DNA of 23,049 nucleotides from Candidatus Fermentibacterota bacterium. Lineage in GTDB: Bacteria > JAFGKV01. The stretch covers positions 1 to 23,049 of the forward strand of contig JAUXFG010000055.1 of NCBI GenBank assembly GCA_030620115.1. Direction: 5' to 3'. Below are positions 16,809-23,049 of the stretch, piece by piece. The position numbers and the translations under genes were made by a program. Positions within the stretch are counted from its first letter, which is position 1, and each line of letters opens with the position of its first letter. The notes beneath the pieces are model-generated. The model ran no database searches, was not told the DNA's origin, and worked only from the letters and a program-made list of their open reading frames with translations.

Positions 16809-16918
16809 GGAAGCGCCTCCACAGGGAGACGGGGTATGGCAATTGATGGACGCGCTACGCAAGGGAATCCTCCTTCATTGGATGGGGGGGGCGGGAAGCC
16901 CTTTATTCGGAATGAATT
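16809..16918. promoter_or_regulatory. Divergent intergenic region with a run of eight G
   Basis: This gap separates the redox operon (minus) from the GT-C/TPR gene (plus) and should hold both promoters, though I cannot point to convincing -10/-35 pairs. Two minus-strand Shine-Dalgarno sites are seen: GGAGG for the ATG at 16808, and AAGGAGG for the TTG at 16862. A G8 homopolymer lies at 16884-16891. If TTG 16862 is the true start, the gap shrinks to 56 bp. Confidence 0.4.
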
Positions 16919-19231
16919 ATGACATCTAAGCGGCACCATGAAGACAAGTCAAGATCACCGGAGTCTCCCCGGGGGAGTTGGGCACACATCATCGTGGTTC
17001 TTCTTCTCTTGGGGCTCGCTGCTGCGCTCGGGTTCCAGCAGATCACGAACTATGACATATGGCGAAACCTGGCTGTCGGCCGATGGATCTGTGACCATGG
17101 CACATTCCCCACTCAGGAGTTTTTCTCCTTTACCGAGGCGGGCAAGTCTTGGACAGATTACGAATGGTTAGCCGAGCTTGCATTCTGGCGTGCCTTTCAA
17201 CTCGGCGATATGACAGGATTGGCCGGCTATCGAGCCCTGATTCTCTGGCTTCTGGGGGTCTTCCTATTCCTTGACTTTCGAAACAGGTACAAAGCACCCG
17301 GTTGGACCCTTTTACTGGCCTTCATCCCCGCGCTTGCTCTCTCCCAGTTCCGGCTGCTCGTCCGGCCCCACCTCCACTCATTCCTTCTTGCAGCAGTATT
17401 GATCTGGTGGCTGGGAAGAGCGAAAGGCCGGCGTCAGATAGTCGGGGTGGGCATTCTCTCCGCACTCTGGGCGAACCTCCACGCTGGTCATCTGGGTCTC
17501 CTCATCGTGGTGCTCGCCATTGCGGGGAGACTGATCTCAAAAGGACGAATAGGCGTCATGGCCGCGGCCTTGTGCGGGCTCTTGATCAACCCCTACTCGT
17601 GGAAAATCCTTCTGCCGCTGGTAGAGATCGTATCAGTACAGACCACCGAGAAACTCTTGGTGGCGGAATGGGCGCCCTTGGTTCCACGAGAGATGCCATG
17701 GTTCTGGGTCTATCTCGCGGCCTCATGTGGCTTGCTGGCGGTGCCGGGACGAAAGCGACGTCTCTGGGACGGGTTGCTCCTCCTCGTTTTCACGCTGCTC
17801 TCCCTCAAGTCCGTGAGAATGGTGGCGTACGTATTCCTCCTCGCCGTACCAGGCAATGCGGAAGGGCTCTTCCTTCTCGTTCGCAAGCTTCCCTCGCGTC
17901 GTATGTCCATGGCCCTGGGTTCTTTGGCGGCATGTCTTGTGCTCGTGACGATCCTCGTTTACCAACCCCTGTCAGCGGGGATCGCCGAACAAAACTACCC
18001 AAAAGCAGCCGCCGACTATGTCATTGAGAAGAATCTTCCTACACGCTGTCTCAATGACATGCATCAGGGTTCATACCTGGAATGGCGATGGTACCCGGAG
18101 CGCCGGGTTTACATGGACGGACGTACCGAGCTGTTCGCCGACTTGGCCTCTATGGAGCGCGCGGCCTGCGAAGATGTATCAAGTTGGCACTACTTCATTC
18201 AGGGCTTCGATATCAAAGGCGCCATTTTGGATTATCCGCGCCTTTGGCGGGGAGCCACCACCTCGACCCTCTACCCCCTCTTCCGCTTCTTGGGCTGGCG
18301 CGTGGTGGCCTGGGATGATGGTGGAGTGCTCCTGCTGGCCCCGGGTGACGACCGGGAGATCTGTTTTGCCCGAGACGGCTATCGAATGCTCGACCCTTAT
18401 GTGCTGGAACCGAAGGCCGGATCATTCACCGTGGACGAACGGGAGCAGTTCATCAGAGAGATTAACCGTGCCATGGGAGAAATACCATTTTCCACGCGTG
18501 CGCGCTATATCGCGGGGAATTTTCATGCCTCGGCCCACCGTCCTGCCACTGCCCTCACATTCTACGAGGAAATCGGTCCAAATGACCCTGATATTCATGC
18601 CCGAAAAGCATTAGCTCTGGAAAAACAGGGGAAAATCGAAGACGCATGCGCTGAATGGCAATCACAGTTGACCAGAGGCCTTGATCGGGAGATGGTATGG
18701 TTTCACCTGGGCCGCCTCAGCCTCCTCGCCGGAGAGAGGGAGGAGGCAGTCAAATACCTGGAGCGCGCGCTTCGCTCCGAGACTCCTCCCCCCGGGGCGC
18801 AGGCCCTCCTTGCCCAGGCCCGGAAGGTAAACGCAGATTCTGTTGCAGCCCGTCAACTGGCCGATCTGAGAAAACAAGGTACGCTCCTGGCGCATCGAGC
18901 GCTTCCACTCATGGCGCAAGCCAGGTGGCAGGAAGCACAACAGATGCTGGAGCAGGCTGTGGCCCATGCTCCCATGGCGCCGGAGATCCATCAGAACCTC
19001 GGCGTAACGCTGGCCAGCCAGGAGCTCTGGGAACAGGCTGAAGCAGAGATAAGGGAAGCACTCAGGCAAGACCCCTCACTGGGCTGGGCTCATTACAACC
19101 TTGCTGGGCTCCTCGTCACCGCAAGGGGAGATACCGTTGCCGCCCTGGATCATCTCCATCACGTTCTTCTCACCGCCTCAGACTCGACCCTTGTCCTCTT
19201 GAGCCGCAACTTCCTGTCGGAACTTGATTAG
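16919..19231 (+). CDS. GT-C-like membrane protein with C-terminal TPR domain
   Basis: A 770-aa protein. The first half (about 22-350) has 9-11 hydrophobic segments. Its first loop (NYDIWRNLAVGRWI, Asp46, then EWLAELAFW) matches the acidic loop motif of GT-C glycosyltransferase-like proteins. RPHLHSFLLA (149-158), WANLHAGHLG (184-193) and INPYSWKI are other signatures of this family. A soluble middle region has LNDMHQGSYLEWR and ERRVYMDGR. TPR-type helices occupy about 580-765 (for example MVWFHLGRLSLLAGEREEAV). GT-C enzymes move sugars from lipid carriers on the outer face of the inner membrane; the substrate is unknown. The ATG start has a weak Shine-Dalgarno. Its stop is 10 bp before repeat R1 copy 2. 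Confidence 0.75.
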   Translation: MTSKRHHEDKSRSPESPRGSWAHIIVVLLLLGLAAALGFQQITNYDIWRNLAVGRWICDHGTFPTQEFFSFTEAGKSWTDYEWLAELAFWRAFQLGDMTGLAGYRALILWLLGVFLFLDFRNRYKAPGWTLLLAFIPALALSQFRLLVRPHLHSFLLAAVLIWWLGRAKGRRQIVGVGILSALWANLHAGHLGLLIVVLAIAGRLISKGRIGVMAAALCGLLINPYSWKILLPLVEIVSVQTTEKLLVAEWAPLVPREMPWFWVYLAASCGLLAVPGRKRRLWDGLLLLVFTLLSLKSVRMVAYVFLLAVPGNAEGLFLLVRKLPSRRMSMALGSLAACLVLVTILVYQPLSAGIAEQNYPKAAADYVIEKNLPTRCLNDMHQGSYLEWRWYPERRVYMDGRTELFADLASMERAACEDVSSWHYFIQGFDIKGAILDYPRLWRGATTSTLYPLFRFLGWRVVAWDDGGVLLLAPGDDREICFARDGYRMLDPYVLEPKAGSFTVDEREQFIREINRAMGEIPFSTRARYIAGNFHASAHRPATALTFYEEIGPNDPDIHARKALALEKQGKIEDACAEWQSQLTRGLDREMVWFHLGRLSLLAGEREEAVKYLERALRSETPPPGAQALLAQARKVNADSVAARQLADLRKQGTLLAHRALPLMAQARWQEAQQMLEQAVAHAPMAPEIHQNLGVTLASQELWEQAEAEIREALRQDPSLGWAHYNLAGLLVTARGDTVAALDHLHHVLLTASDSTLVLLSRNFLSELD

Positions 19232-19240
19232 CCCGAATTT

Positions 19241-19453
19241 CTCACCAACTTCCGGCTGCAACCGCCGATATGGCCCCACCTGCTTCGTTACGTTCCATCA
19301 GCCTCCTCGACGTATCGCAGAGGATACGCCTTCGGGCTTCGCCACGGCGGAGCCAGGCTACGCCCTGACAGAGCCGGGGTCTTCCAGTCGCAAGCCTTGC
19401 ATTCGGAACCATTTCGGCGGTTTCGCTTCGAAACCCGGTGAGAAGTCCGGGCT
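19241..19453. repeat. Dispersed repeat R1, copy 2
   Basis: Same orientation as copy 1 (202-396), with small indels and an extra segment around 19331-19380. It starts 10 bp after the stop of the GT-C/TPR gene and ends in AGAAGTCCGGGC like copy 1. Frames through it give residues such as AKPPKWFRMQGLR, echoing AKPPRWVWMRGLR from copy 1; this shows shared DNA, not a conserved gene. Both copies touch the 3' end of a gene. Confidence 0.8.
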
Positions 19454-19561
19454 AGGCGGATACCCCCCTCGCCTCGGGGAAAAAATCGAGCTGAGGGGAT
19501 AGAGAGCCCAAAGGACAAGCTTCAAGCGTCTGACGCAGATTCGATGCACATCATCTCGCAA
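19454..19561. other. Intergenic filler between repeats
   Basis: No gene seen. This part of the 571-bp gap between the convergent GT-C gene (ends 19231) and the deacetylase gene (ends 19803) carries a C- and G-rich segment followed by AT-richer sequence without recognisable signals. Confidence 0.4.
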
Positions 19562-19712
19562 AACGTCCAACATCCAACGCTCAACATCGAACGTCCAAGT
19601 CAAGAAAATTCCTCTGCCAAGCGCCGCGGATACAAACCCGGCCATCTCACTTCTTCCCCTCCCTCTCTTGTACTTCGATGTTGAGCGTTCGATGTTCGAT
19701 GTTGGACGTTCT
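19562..19712. repeat. Long imperfect inverted repeat (AACGTCCAACATC arms)
   Basis: The left arm (19562-19600) and right arm (19672-19712) are inverted repeats of about 40 bp built from units like CGAACGTCCAACATC and CGCTCAACATCGAA; the loop is about 70 bp. The arms also have an internal period of about 10-14 bp. Translations such as TFDVERWMLDV or TSNIERSTS come from this repeat and are not genes. It lies between two convergent genes and could act as a two-way transcript end (inference). Similar inverted repeats recur in environmental bacterial genomes. Confidence 0.75.
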
Positions 19713-19802
19713 TCCCAAATAAGACTCTCGCTCGTCACGATAGAACCCTTTCAATTCTCATCTCCAGAAGTCCGGTGGATTGGCAGCGATTCAACTTGAG
19801 AT

Positions 19803-20483
19803 TTAACTTAAGGTGACAAACCTCATATCCTTGTCGCGCAAACCTTTCACGATACCTGGAATCGCTTCGATAGTGGAAGCCCTTGGGCCGTTCCCGTCAT
19901 GCAGTAGAATGATCGAACCATCCCGCGCGCCACGCAGAACCCGCCCCACCAAGACTTCTGCCGGCGGTTCACGCCAGTCGTACGCCATCACATCCCAAAA
20001 CACTGGCCGCAACCCTTGCTGACGAAGCATCCGGTAAAGCCCTGGGCTTCTGACCCCATAGGCCGGTCGATATAGGAAGATCTGCTCCCCAAGGATATCC
20101 TCTAGGAGATCGACTGCATCTTCTACTTCCTTGACGAGCACGGCTCGAGTCCGAAATGCGAGTGGAGCATGCGACATGCCATGGCACCCCACCGCATGCC
20201 CCGCGGCTCGAATCCTCCGAACAAGATCACGATTCTTCTCCGCTTTCTCCCCGGTCAAGAAAAAGGAAGCGGATATGCCGCAGCCTTCCAGCGCCTCCAG
20301 CAACGGTTCCGTGTTGGCGGGTTCGGGCCCATCGTCAAAGGTCAACGCCACATCTCGGTCCCCGCTCGGCAATCGCCAAAGCGGCCACGAGCCAAGGCCG
20401 ATCTCGAATATGAATCGTCGCGGGATCCAGGGAGCCATCCCCAGAATCAGCACCGGCAGCGCGGCGAAGCTACAAAGGCACAC
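19803..20483 (-). CDS. NodB-type polysaccharide deacetylase (CE4)
   Basis: A 226-aa protein with an N-terminal hydrophobic anchor (about 5-20) and a CE4 domain. All five CE4 motifs are visible: TFDDGP (Asp50 base, Asp51 metal ligand), HGMSH (His101 and His105 metal ligands), RPAYG (Arg139), DWREP (Asp169) and LLHDG (His195). CE4 enzymes remove N-acetyl groups from peptidoglycan, chitin-like or exported polysaccharides; the substrate here is unknown. The GTG start lies 15 bp after the pfp stop, with a weak AGGG upstream. It is the last gene of the prs-pfp operon. Confidence 0.9.
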   Translation of the reverse strand: MCLCSFAALPVLILGMAPWIPRRFIFEIGLGSWPLWRLPSGDRDVALTFDDGPEPANTEPLLEALEGCGISASFFLTGEKAEKNRDLVRRIRAAGHAVGCHGMSHAPLAFRTRAVLVKEVEDAVDLLEDILGEQIFLYRPAYGVRSPGLYRMLRQQGLRPVFWDVMAYDWREPPAEVLVGRVLRGARDGSIILLHDGNGPRASTIEAIPGIVKGLRDKDMRFVTLS

Positions 20484-20498
20484 GATGAAATATGAACC

Positions 20499-21707
20499 CT
20501 AACGACGCGTGGGTTTATACGAGAGCGCCTCTTTTAGCTCATAGAAATCACTGCCTGGAGGAACGTTTCTGAGCCTCGTGATCAAGGTCTTTTTGTCGAT
20601 GAGTTTCGAGAAAGGAATCGCATTGATGTCGAAGTTGTCTGAGACGCTTACCATGTGCCCGAACTTCTCCTGCGACACCAGCTTGAACGCGCCGTAGCCC
20701 AACATGGCGCCAAGCACAACATCGAAGCTAATGGGCGAAGAACTCCGGGTCTCATAACCGACTTGCTTGTAGGTCACCTTCTTATCCCGTCCCGTACGCG
20801 CCTTGTAAGCCATCGCCGCCTTGTGGGCCACTATGCCTCCGATCTCAATCTTGCCGAAAAGAATATTCCCATGCCGATCCACTTCTTTGGGGCGTTGATC
20901 TTCCGGGAGATGATCGGCAAGCCCCTCTGAGAGGCATACGATCCCATACTCCTTTCCCTCACGTTCTCGGGCAAGAATGAGATCGACCAGTTCATCAGCC
21001 AACAGAGCGAGATCGAGGGATTCTTCCCCCAGATCCTCAAGAGCTATCATGCGATCGGCCATGCCTGCAATCCCTGCGGCATACGTGATCCAGCCGGCCT
21101 TTCTTCCCATGAGCTCAACCACGAACCAGGAATTCGTCGCCTGAGAGTCACCCCTCAAGTTCAGGAGTATGTCTTGGGCCACATCCACGGCGGTCCAGTA
21201 GCCAAATGTCCAGGCGATGCCAAAATAATCGTTATCAATGGTCTTTGGGATATGCACCACGGGGAGACCGAGGAGATTGAGGTAATTGGCGGTCTTTAAT
21301 GTGTCGTCTCCCCCGATGGTCACCAGTACGCCGATGTCGAGGCATTCCAGAGCCTCCAGGATGTTCCTGAGACGTACGGTCTTCTGGGGATCCTTGAGAT
21401 CTTCCGGCGAGGTGATGCCTCTCCCCGGGTTTGCGCGCGCCGTATGGAGATATACACCACTCTCATTCCGTATCTGGGACACCTGGTGCGTCAGGTGGAG
21501 ATAGTGGAGACCCTCTCGAAGGCTTGCTGGATCATGCTTGTCGAAATCCTGGATATACTCGAAACCCTTGAGGAATCCCACCACCTGAATGCCATGATTC
21601 AGGAAGGCCAGAGTGACCGATGAGATCACCGTGTTCGCCCCTGGCGCAGGCCCGCCTGAGAAAAGAACTCCCACTCGCTTCCTCGTTCTGGTCAAATCGA
21701 CGGTCAC
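20499..21707 (-). CDS. pfp: PPi-type 6-phosphofructokinase
   Basis: A 402-aa phosphofructokinase, which interconverts fructose 6-phosphate and fructose 1,6-bisphosphate. The phosphate-donor motifs point to pyrophosphate rather than ATP: GGPAPGAN (18-25), GGDDT (132-136, second Asp in place of the Gly of ATP enzymes) and PKTIDND (154-160, Lys in place of the Gly of PGTIDND). MGRKAGW (200-206) is the substrate-binding motif. The PPi reaction is reversible and saves ATP. The GTG start has TAGGAGG about 6 nt upstream, and that Shine-Dalgarno contains the stop codon of prs. The two enzymes are therefore tightly co-expressed. Confidence 0.9.
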   Translation of the reverse strand: MTVDLTRTRKRVGVLFSGGPAPGANTVISSVTLAFLNHGIQVVGFLKGFEYIQDFDKHDPASLREGLHYLHLTHQVSQIRNESGVYLHTARANPGRGITSPEDLKDPQKTVRLRNILEALECLDIGVLVTIGGDDTLKTANYLNLLGLPVVHIPKTIDNDYFGIAWTFGYWTAVDVAQDILLNLRGDSQATNSWFVVELMGRKAGWITYAAGIAGMADRMIALEDLGEESLDLALLADELVDLILAREREGKEYGIVCLSEGLADHLPEDQRPKEVDRHGNILFGKIEIGGIVAHKAAMAYKARTGRDKKVTYKQVGYETRSSSPISFDVVLGAMLGYGAFKLVSQEKFGHMVSVSDNFDINAIPFSKLIDKKTLITRLRNVPPGSDFYELKEALSYKPTRR

Positions 21708-21717
21708 CTGTAGCCTC

Positions 21718-22752
21718 CTATTTCAGTAGCTCACTCACCGACTTCTTGCGATTGATGCGATAGATCACTTCGGCGAATAACGGCGCCACACTTACCTCCC
21801 GGTACCACGTATGTTTGCTCTGAAATGCCTTCCCCCGGTGAACCACGTCAGTGCCGATCACGTACTTGAGATCATGGTCTCGATGAAGCTCATCGAGTCG
21901 CTCCACCGCAGGCGAATTGAGGAATGTAAAGCTTGCCGCAATGTATATGTCTCGAGCGCCTGTGTCTTTGAGCAGTTTGGTGGCGCTTTCGATGGATCCG
22001 CCTGTGTCGATGAGATCATCCACGAGAAGGACGTCCTTCCCCTTGACGTCACCTACCAGGCGCATGCTCACAATATCGCCACCGGCACCATAGTCGCGCT
22101 CTTTGTCGGCAATGGCCATGTCGGCGCCAAGGGATTTGGAGAAGAATCTTGCCCGCGCCGCGCTCCCCACATCTGGTGACGCCACTACAAGATCCCGCAT
22201 GCTTCGATCGCCGAGATACAACTCCTTGAACGCGGCGATGAGTACCTTGCTCGCGTGCAGGTCATCCAGGGTCGCCCGTGGGAAGAAGCCGGCAATGGCT
22301 TCCGCATGGATGTCCAGGGTGATGACCCGATGGACCCCCGATTCCTCCAAGAACCGGGCAACCTGTGAGGCAGTAATCCCTTCTCTGGTCTTTTTCCGTT
22401 CCTGCCGACTGTAAGGAAAGTAGGGCAGCACAGCCGTGATACTGTCCGCATCCGACTGATGGGCCGCGTTGATAGCCGTTAGGAGTGCCATGAGATTGTC
22501 GTTCACCGATCGTCTGCACCGGGGATCAATGGCACACTGCACTACATAGACATCATGACCCCGAACATGGCGATGTATGACCGTCTTCACCTCTCCATTA
22601 GGGAATATGCGCTCTTGCATGGGCACGGCCAACGCTCCTTGCACGTCACCCTCAGCCTCAAAGAGCTTCTGCAATTCCCTGCAGATTTTCACCGAGAAGC
22701 GGCGACCGGATTTGCAACCCAAGATGCTGAGCGTCCCTCGGTGCTCTCTCAT
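21718..22752 (-). CDS. prs: Ribose-phosphate pyrophosphokinase (PRPP synthetase)
   Basis: A 344-aa enzyme making PRPP from ribose 5-phosphate and ATP, for nucleotide, histidine and tryptophan synthesis. IFPNGEVKTVI..HVRG and YFPYSRQERKK (about 111-121) match the ATP site. TLDIHAEAIAGFF carries the conserved His149. DKER (216-219) keeps the Lys-x-Arg of the catalytic flexible loop. VLLVDDLIDTGGS (241-253) is the PRPP-binding loop, with Ser where most have Thr. I chose ATG 22752 because GGGGGAG lies just upstream and the protein then begins at the family's usual N-terminus; the longer frame to 22854 adds 34 residues unlike the family. The prs stop is 10 bp before the pfp start. Confidence 0.92.
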   Translation of the reverse strand: MREHRGTLSILGCKSGRRFSVKICRELQKLFEAEGDVQGALAVPMQERIFPNGEVKTVIHRHVRGHDVYVVQCAIDPRCRRSVNDNLMALLTAINAAHQSDADSITAVLPYFPYSRQERKKTREGITASQVARFLEESGVHRVITLDIHAEAIAGFFPRATLDDLHASKVLIAAFKELYLGDRSMRDLVVASPDVGSAARARFFSKSLGADMAIADKERDYGAGGDIVSMRLVGDVKGKDVLLVDDLIDTGGSIESATKLLKDTGARDIYIAASFTFLNSPAVERLDELHRDHDLKYVIGTDVVHRGKAFQSKHTWYREVSVAPLFAEVIYRINRKKSVSELLK

Positions 22753-22853
22753 GGTTTCTCCCCCTGGAGCAACATGGTGCGGATCGTGCTCCACCTCGTT
22801 GGATTCCGAATGATGACGGTTTTCCAAACATATCACTTCGATTACGGGCAACA

Positions 22854-22881
22854 ATCATAATGCCATCAGCCCACATGGCAA
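22854..22881 (-). promoter_or_regulatory. Candidate sigma70-type promoter for prs-pfp-deacetylase
   Basis: On the minus strand TTGCCA (22881-22876) and TATGAT (22859-22854) are separated by 16 bp; each matches the sigma70 consensus at five of six positions. A transcript starting near 22847 would have a leader of about 95 nt before the ATG at 22752. No operator or riboswitch is evident. If the host belongs to a Bacteroidetes-type group the consensus would differ, which lowers my confidence. Confidence 0.4.
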
Positions 22882-22953
22882 CTGCATCACCCATCCAAGA
22901 TCCCATATTCCTCCCATTCCCGCATTTCGCTTGCTTCACAATCCCCCCTCCCC

Positions 22954-22990
22954 CAGATTAGAGATTCAAGATTTCCAGATTCCAGATTCT
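22954..22990. repeat. Short AGATTC/AGATTA direct repeats
   Basis: Five near-copies of a CAGATTc or AGATTc word occur in about 37 bp (CAGATTA, AGATTC, AGATTT, CAGATTC, CAGATTC). It sits directly beside repeat R2 copy 2 and looks like low-complexity intergenic sequence. No gene is present from 22882 to the window end. Confidence 0.5.
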
Positions 22991-23046
22991 TCTCGCCCCA
23001 TCTCCCACCCAGATTCTTCGATCACTCCGCTCCCTCAGAATGACAC
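22981..23046. repeat. Dispersed repeat R2, copy 2
   Basis: This copy matches the R2 copy at about 1552-1612 on the same strand, sharing CCCACCCAGATTCTTCG and CTCCGCTCCCTCAGAATGACAC with a few substitutions. It runs to the window edge, so its full extent cannot be seen. Confidence 0.75.
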
Positions 23047-23049
23047 CTA

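Noticed and set aside
15867-16922. 351-residue plus-strand frame opposite the Omp28-like lipoprotein gene
   Set aside because: It is antisense to a gene with lipobox, PEGA and CGPC motifs and shows no motif of its own.
19358-19738. 126-residue minus-strand frame with TFDVERWMLDV
   Set aside because: It is a translation of R1 and the long inverted repeat; such peptides recur wherever the repeat occurs.
1-23049. CRISPR array, tRNA or rRNA genes, integrase or transposase
   Set aside because: No evenly spaced direct repeats with unique spacers, no cloverleaf with a recognisable T-loop, no rRNA-like stretch and no DDE or integrase motif were found.

Overview
The window reads as chromosomal DNA of a Gram-negative-type bacterium, most likely from a poorly cultivated lineage near the FCB superphylum (Eisenbacteria, Latescibacteria or Zixibacteria-like). 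The hints are two secreted proteins with FlgD/type IX-like C-terminal domains, an Omp28-like lipoprotein with a thioredoxin-type CxxC, a DUF6029-like outer-membrane barrel, and a PPi-type phosphofructokinase. The lineage is an inference from gene content; no rRNA or marker gene is present. By eye the DNA is moderately GC-rich, and GTG and TTG starts are common.

Layout. From about 16.8 kb down to 0.37 kb everything is on the minus strand, in three blocks. (1) 16808-12422 is an envelope thiol/disulfide operon: PEGA + thioredoxin-like lipoprotein, secreted CTD protein, TlpA, and a DUF6029-like barrel split by a one-base frameshift. A 1780-residue secreted Ig-like repeat protein (12392-7050) follows at once. 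(2) 6908-4432 is an LPP20-like exported protein overlapping a TPR-SpoIID protein. (3) 4272-372 is a four-gene cluster in the exact order nuoJ-nuoK-nuoL-nuoM whose products look like complex I membrane-arm subunits. Several ionisable residues that normally carry protons appear to be replaced, and the last gene ends inside a dispersed repeat. I regard this divergent antiporter-like module as the most unusual part of the window.

On the plus strand, 16919-19231 encodes a GT-C-like membrane protein with a C-terminal TPR domain, divergent from the redox operon. On the minus strand, 22752-19803 is a compact operon of prs (PRPP synthetase), a PPi-dependent-type phosphofructokinase and a NodB-type polysaccharide deacetylase, with a candidate sigma70-like promoter upstream.

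The gaps hold little except repeats: a roughly 200-bp element present twice (202-396 and 19241-19453), a short CAGATTCTTCG-type repeat present twice (near 1.6 kb and at the right edge), a MITE-like inverted repeat (6942-7042), a 20-bp perfect palindrome (4334-4353), a 9-bp-stem hairpin (1663-1688) and a long inverted repeat between convergent genes (19562-19712). No tRNA, rRNA, CRISPR array, transposase or phage gene was seen. All family assignments come from reading motifs by eye; no database search was run.
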